In this document: positions 60,636-64,000 of the stretch, piece after piece
Layout of the letters: each line of letters starts with the position of its first letter
How positions within the stretch are numbered: position 1 is the first letter of the stretch
NCBI GenBank assembly: GCA_021228405.1
Contig: JAJQRF010000007.1
Coordinates: 186,794 to 250,793, forward strand
DNA from: Pyrinomonadaceae bacterium
GTDB taxonomy: Bacteria > Acidobacteriota > Blastocatellia > Pyrinomonadales > Pyrinomonadaceae
Direction of reading: 5' to 3'
Length of the DNA stretch: 64,000 nucleotides
Translations under genes and position numbers: made by a program
Notes under the pieces: generated by a model
Seen by the model: the letters and a program-made list of their open reading frames with translations, nothing else
Told to the model about the DNA's origin: nothing
Database searches by the model: none

Positions 60636-61241
60636 TTATTTATTCGGCTTTTTGCCCGGCGGCGGCGGCGCACTTGATTTTTGATCGTTCAGTTCGGGAA
60701 ACTCTTCTTTTATGATCTCATCGACCAAACTCAAAATCTGCGGCAAAAGCTTTGTTTCGGTAATTTTATTGGATTCCGCAACCAGCTCCGGCGTGACCGA
60801 AATAAATTTTTGCCCGGTTTCCGATTTATAAAAAGTTACCAGTTCGCCCAGTTCTTTCTCAGTAAAATATTTGTCGTAGATCGGATACATCAATTCTTCG
60901 ACATATTTTTTGCTGTCGATCCGCTGGGGCAGTTTTTCACGAAATTTACGGCTGAACGATTTGAATCGTGCATCAACCAATTCTCTCAGTTTCGTCTTTG
61001 CTTCCGCTGAAAGTGTTTCGTTATTATCAACCGACTGTGAAATGATGATCGGAAACATTTTTTCCATCGATTCGAGCATTTTGCCCGTTATTTCGAGAAA
61101 TTGCTGATCGGCTTTCGTTACCTGAATCATCTCGGCTATTAACTTTCGTTTTTCTTCCGAAATAGTATTTTGTGAGTAAGCCGACGACGAAACGCTCAGA
61201 AAGAGCACTGATAAAAAACAAATTCTGATGAGATTTTTCAT
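60636..61241 (-). CDS. Secreted DUF2059 protein
   Basis: 201 residues: signal peptide ending SSAYSQ, then a helical DUF2059 domain (KRKLIAEMIQVTKADQQFLE, YDKYFTEKELGELVTFYKSE, TGQKFISVTPELVAES) and a Pro/Lys tail. Function unknown. Being exported, it has no obvious role in a cytosolic microcompartment, yet it lies 3 nt upstream of a BMC-P gene in the same operon. Confidence 0.85.
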   Translation of the reverse strand: MKNLIRICFLSVLFLSVSSSAYSQNTISEEKRKLIAEMIQVTKADQQFLEITGKMLESMEKMFPIIISQSVDNNETLSAEAKTKLRELVDARFKSFSRKFREKLPQRIDSKKYVEELMYPIYDKYFTEKELGELVTFYKSETGQKFISVTPELVAESNKITETKLLPQILSLVDEIIKEEFPELNDQKSSAPPPPGKKPNK

Positions 61242-61260
61242 AATGTATTTCTAATGTAAA

Positions 61261-62253
61261 TTACTGTTTGGACTGTTTTTTGAGTTCCCCGATGGTGGAT
61301 TTTATCTTTTCGACATCTCCCGCTTTCGGTGCAAGCTCGACATATTTCTCCAATTCCGCGATGGCTTTGTCATTCAGTTTTTTCTCGACGTAGATTCCGC
61401 CTAAATAACGATGTGCCGCCGCCAACGAATCGCCGCCTTTGAGCGAGATCGCTTTGAGCAAGGTGGTTTCCGCTTCGTCGATCTGTTTCATCCCGACCAA
61501 CGCCATTCCGAGATACAAATACGTCAAAGGAACGTCATCTTTTTGTGCTATCAGATCACGCATCACTTTTTCGGAATCTTTGAAATCCTTCATCGAAAGC
61601 AAGGTAAAACCGTAATTTACTTTCGCGTCGAAGTAATCGTTCTGAATGGCGATCGCATTTGAAAACGCTCCCAGAGCACGGTCGAAATCGTTCATTTTCA
61701 CGAAGGTTTCTCCGGCAAGATTATAAGCCGCCGCAAATTCGGGATATTTTGCTATCGCTTCCTGAAGCAAAGGAAAAACGGTTTTGTATTCGCCTTTTTT
61801 GAAATAATCCAGAGCTTCCTCGAATTTTCCCATTGCATCCTTCGGAACCTTTGCGAATAACGGATTGGCTTTCGACGATTTACTGTTTGCGATCAGATTT
61901 ATGAGCAGATTATATGATTGTCCGGGGGTCGTATCGCGGGCAATCGTGACGCTTTCGTTGACGGGTGAAAATTCCTGAACTTCGGCGACCTGAACGTTGT
62001 AATTTCCGGCGGGAATACTGTCGAAAACGAACTTTCCTTCCTTATCGGTCACTGCCGAACTGTTGGTGAAATCCGCGCCTCGCAATAAAACCTTGATGCC
62101 GATAGCGGGCTGTCCGCTCGGAAGCACGACCTTCCCGTTGATTCTGTATCGCCCATCTCCGGCTTTATTTCTGTCCCCATATCCTTGTCCAAAAGCCTGA
62201 CCAAACAAACAAATCGTAAACAGAACAATAAATAAAACCAGTTTATATCTCAT
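61261..62253 (-). CDS. Secreted protein with carboxypeptidase-regulatory-like and TPR domains
   Basis: 330 residues: signal peptide ending FGQAFG, a beta-sandwich CarboxypepD_reg-like domain about 35-130 (GKVVLPSGQPAIGIKVLLRG, GKFVFDSIPAGNYNVQV), then about four to five TPR units (YKTVFPLLQEAIAKYPEFAA, ALGAFSNAIAIQNDYFDAKV). Periplasmic or surface scaffold, partner unknown. Same strand and spacing as the BMC genes, upstream of the DUF2059 gene. Confidence 0.83.
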   Translation of the reverse strand: MRYKLVLFIVLFTICLFGQAFGQGYGDRNKAGDGRYRINGKVVLPSGQPAIGIKVLLRGADFTNSSAVTDKEGKFVFDSIPAGNYNVQVAEVQEFSPVNESVTIARDTTPGQSYNLLINLIANSKSSKANPLFAKVPKDAMGKFEEALDYFKKGEYKTVFPLLQEAIAKYPEFAAAYNLAGETFVKMNDFDRALGAFSNAIAIQNDYFDAKVNYGFTLLSMKDFKDSEKVMRDLIAQKDDVPLTYLYLGMALVGMKQIDEAETTLLKAISLKGGDSLAAAHRYLGGIYVEKKLNDKAIAELEKYVELAPKAGDVEKIKSTIGELKKQSKQ

Positions 62254-62264
62254 CGAAATTTCTC

Positions 62265-62531
62265 CTAAATAAAATCGATCGTATCGATCACTCCGATAAT
62301 TGCCGAATCAACCGGACAATCCTTATTTCCCTCCGCCAAACGCGCCGACGAACCGGCGACAACGAGAACTTTCTCGTGAAAGCCTGCGCCGACCGTATCG
62401 ACTGCGACCGTGTAGCCGCTCTGGTCTGTCCCATCGAGATTTAAAGGTTTGACAATGAGTAGTTTCTTACCTTGCAAACGCTCGTCTTTCTGCGAAGCGA
62501 CAACCGTTCCTAAAATTCTTGCTATTAACAT
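62265..62531 (-). CDS. EutN/CcmL-type microcompartment vertex protein (BMC-P)
   Basis: 88 residues from the ATG at 62529-62531; an upstream in-frame start at 62585 would add repeat-encoded residues. LIARILGTVVASQKDERLQG, VDTVGAGFHEKVLVVAGSSA and VDSAIIGVIDTIDFI are diagnostic. Third BMC-P of the locus, next to the BMC-H gene. Confidence 0.93.
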   Translation of the reverse strand: MLIARILGTVVASQKDERLQGKKLLIVKPLNLDGTDQSGYTVAVDTVGAGFHEKVLVVAGSSARLAEGNKDCPVDSAIIGVIDTIDFI

Positions 62532-62535
62532 TTTG

Positions 62536-62604
62536 TTCGTAGTTAGTTGTTCGTAGTTAGTTGTTTCCGTTTTTGCAAAGACCAACCAACCACTAACAAC
62601 GAAC
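62536..62604. repeat. Heptamer array with inverted copy between BMC-P and BMC-H genes
   Basis: TTCGTAG, TTAGTTG, TTCGTAG, TTAGTTG (62536-62563), then ACCAACCAACCACTAACAAC (62581 onward) in opposite sense. The array begins 5 nt before the BMC-P start, so it forms its leader. Confidence 0.85.
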
Positions 62605-62609
62605 TATCC

Positions 62610-62888
62610 TTACTTCATAACGACCGGCAAAGTTTCATCGATGCTCGTATGCGGGCGCGGAATAACGTGAACCGAAACGAGTTCACCGACCCGCCGCGCC
62701 GCTGCCGCACCTGCATCCGTCGCCGCTTTGACTGCCGCGACATCGCCGCGCACGATCGCCGTAACGAAACCCGCGCCGATTTTTTCGTAACCGACGAGCG
62801 TGACATTCGCCGCTTTTACCATTGCGTCCGCCGCTTCGATCGTCGCGACAAGACCTTTCGTTTCAACCATTCCCAATGCTTCTTGCAT
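62610..62888 (-). CDS. Microcompartment hexameric shell protein (BMC-H)
   Basis: 92 residues, single BMC domain: [20 protein letters not shown], pore loop YEKIGAGFV, then [20 protein letters not shown] and HVIPRPH. The pore residues Gly-Ala-Gly suggest a small uncharged opening. It is the only BMC-H seen and would form the facets. It follows the class II aldolase gene at 49 nt. Confidence 0.96.
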   Translation of the reverse strand: MQEALGMVETKGLVATIEAADAMVKAANVTLVGYEKIGAGFVTAIVRGDVAAVKAATDAGAAAARRVGELVSVHVIPRPHTSIDETLPVVMK

Positions 62889-62937
62889 TTAGTTTCTCCT
62901 AAAAATTTACTGTTAAGATTGCGTAAGAAAAATAAGT

Positions 62938-63720
62938 TTAACCTACATTTGCGGCTTGTGCCAAAAGTTCGATCAATTCTTCGCGCGAAAGTGAAATTTT
63001 CCCGTTCTCCGAATGCCCGTTCGCATCGCACGAAATCCCCGCGTCGTCCAAATATCCGCAAGCCTGACATCGTGCTTTCTCGGTCAAATATCCCGCTTTT
63101 TCGCGAATATTGATAAGTTTCGAGATCGCATCCTTCGGCAGATCGTTGGCACCTCCGAGTGCGCGTGACAGAATCGCGATTTTTGCGGTGTGTTCCAAAG
63201 TTTCAAGCCTGTCGAATGCTTGCCATAAATCCGTCCCGTAGGCGACCGCGCCGTGATTTGCCATCAAAAGTGCGTTGTGATGCTCGACAAAAGGCTTCAT
63301 TGCGTCGGTCAGTTCGTTTGTCGAAGGCGTTCCGTAACCCGTTAGCGGAACACATCCCAAAGTCAGAATAACTTCGGAAAGAATCGGTGCATCGATGGCT
63401 AAACCCGCGACCGCAAAAGCAGTTCCGTGCGGCGGGTGCGCGTGGCAGACGGCTTTGATGTCGGGACGCATTTTGTAGATCAAAAGGTGCATCGCCAGTT
63501 CCGACGAAGCCTTTTTGTCATTCAAAGCCTTGCCGTCCATATCCGTGATCGCCACACAATCTTCGGTCATCCGACCTTTACAGGTCATCGTCGGCGTGGC
63601 AAGCACACAGTTTTCGTCCAGACGAATGCTCACGTTGCCGTCCGACGAAACGACGTAGCTTCTTTCATAAAGCAATTTACCGACTTCGACAATTAATTTT
63701 CGCGCCTGTGATTCTTCCAT
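62938..63720 (-). CDS. Class II (zinc) aldolase, BMC-associated, with Cys motif and probable encapsulation tail
   Basis: 260 residues from the ATG at 63718-63720; an in-frame start at 63735 is less likely. Glu74, His93, His95 and His156 match the zinc site and catalytic Glu of L-fuculose-1-phosphate aldolase almost residue for residue. Beyond the domain (about 215) come CQACGYLDDAGISC, a three-Cys motif, and a terminal amphipathic helix SREELIELLAQAAN, typical of microcompartment targeting peptides. The enzyme probably splits a deoxysugar phosphate into lactaldehyde inside the shell, as in planctomycete-type BMCs for fucose/rhamnose. Confidence 0.88.
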   Translation of the reverse strand: MEESQARKLIVEVGKLLYERSYVVSSDGNVSIRLDENCVLATPTMTCKGRMTEDCVAITDMDGKALNDKKASSELAMHLLIYKMRPDIKAVCHAHPPHGTAFAVAGLAIDAPILSEVILTLGCVPLTGYGTPSTNELTDAMKPFVEHHNALLMANHGAVAYGTDLWQAFDRLETLEHTAKIAILSRALGGANDLPKDAISKLINIREKAGYLTEKARCQACGYLDDAGISCDANGHSENGKISLSREELIELLAQAANVG

Positions 63721-63728
63721 AAAACAAT

Positions 63729-63781
63729 AAACCACAGATTAGCACAATGAAAGAAAATCTTCACCGGTTAATCTGTGGTTT
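63729..63781. repeat. 13-bp inverted repeat upstream of the aldolase gene
   Basis: AAACCACAGATTA (63729-63741) and TAATCTGTGGTTT (63769-63781) pair perfectly around 27 nt. It lies between the partial gene at the right edge and the aldolase, possibly an attenuator or mRNA-stabilising stem. Confidence 0.75.
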
Positions 63782-63803
63782 GAAATCGTTCGTTTCGATT
63801 TTT

Positions 63804-64000
63804 TTAACGGGTATAATTCGGCGCGACCGGAGCCTTGGGCGGCATCGGCGGCATCGGCGGCGGCGGAACTTCCAGTTTTTCAAAGTTCGGCTCGATGCGG
63901 AGCGTCATTCTTTCGTATTCAGCATTGCGTCTTTCAAGATACGCATTTCTTTCGCGCAAACGCTCAATTTCCTCCCTGTATTGTCTTTTATTCCATCTGT
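63804..64000 (-). CDS. Partial hypothetical protein, coiled-coil with Pro/Met-rich C-terminus
   Basis: Only the last 65 codons are in the window. A charged helix (RWNKRQYREEIERLRERNAY, LERRNAEYERM) is followed by a tail of PPPPMPPMPP type ending APVAPNYTR. No family recognised. Upstream of the aldolase on the same strand, so it may belong to the BMC operon or precede it. The 5' part is missing. Confidence 0.7.
   Translation of the reverse strand, partial: RWNKRQYREEIERLRERNAYLERRNAEYERMTLRIEPNFEKLEVPPPPMPPMPPKAPVAPNYTR

Noticed and set aside
1-64000. tRNA and rRNA genes
   Set aside because: I looked for cloverleaf-like or rRNA-like sequence in the larger gaps and recognised none; a covariance search would be needed to exclude them.

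Overview
The window reads as chromosomal DNA of an Acidobacteriota member, most likely Blastocatellia (Pyrinomonas-like). The reasons are a TonB-dependent receptor with an N-terminal carboxypeptidase-regulatory domain, an M36 protease ending in FG-GAP repeats, an NtrY/NtrX pair, an Hfq-like gene behind ftsZ, and a bacterial microcompartment (BMC) locus built around a class II aldolase. This placement is an inference from gene content. No rRNA or tRNA gene was recognised.

Layout. 1-4706 (minus strand) is a pyrimidine/hydantoin operon: hydantoinase (hydA), a RibA-like protein and an NCS1 permease that runs off the left edge. It is interrupted by a restriction-modification (RM) pair whose insertion left a 100-bp direct duplication of the hydA 3' end. 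4707-5357 is a REP-associated transposase (RAYT) with flanking REP hairpins. 5390-10827 holds a DUF4440 protein, an AI-2E-type permease, a class III aminotransferase, NtrX, and a PIN toxin whose antitoxin gene is frameshifted. 11157-15197 is a secreted M36 metalloprotease. A 1-kb gap follows with a 21-bp repeat array, a REPIN-like element and a candidate small RNA. 16241-22658 is a sigma factor fused to an anti-sigma-like, membrane-spanning region, followed by a TonB-dependent receptor. 22661-27835 holds NtrY, a CPBP protease, a Uma2 protein, a DUF1499 protein and NadC. 28430-33302 is an accessory island with a 5'-truncated DNA methyltransferase and an intact three-gene RM operon. 33374-55529 (minus strand) is valS, two receiver proteins, pdxA, hfq and a division/cell-wall (dcw) cluster, transcribed in the order rsmH-ftsL-ftsI-murF-mraY-murD-ftsW-murG-murC-ftsQ-ftsA-ftsZ. 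murE, murB, ddl and mraZ are absent, and a broken four-helix-bundle (IVP) gene sits between murD and ftsW. 55989-59242 (plus strand) is a ZIP transporter, a TPM protein, a nucleotidyltransferase-like protein and LemA. 59659-64000 (minus strand) is the BMC locus: one BMC-H, three BMC-P, a class II aldolase with a probable encapsulation tail, and accessory genes.

The most unusual feature is the repeat content. At least twelve junctions carry short degenerate tandem arrays of 7-bp words, many followed by an inverted copy that would fold into a hairpin. Three larger gaps carry arrays of about 21 bp. Some arrays have entered genes in frame (valS, the murD and ftsW C-termini, the 59659 gene). Three REPIN-like palindromes form a further family. 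Together with the RAYT, the hydA duplication and the nested RM remnants, they point to a genome actively rearranged by small elements. The candidate sRNA exposes an anti-Shine-Dalgarno loop, is perfectly complementary over 9 nt to the M36 protease ribosome-binding site, and occurs in a genome with an Hfq homologue. It is the best candidate here for an undescribed regulatory circuit.
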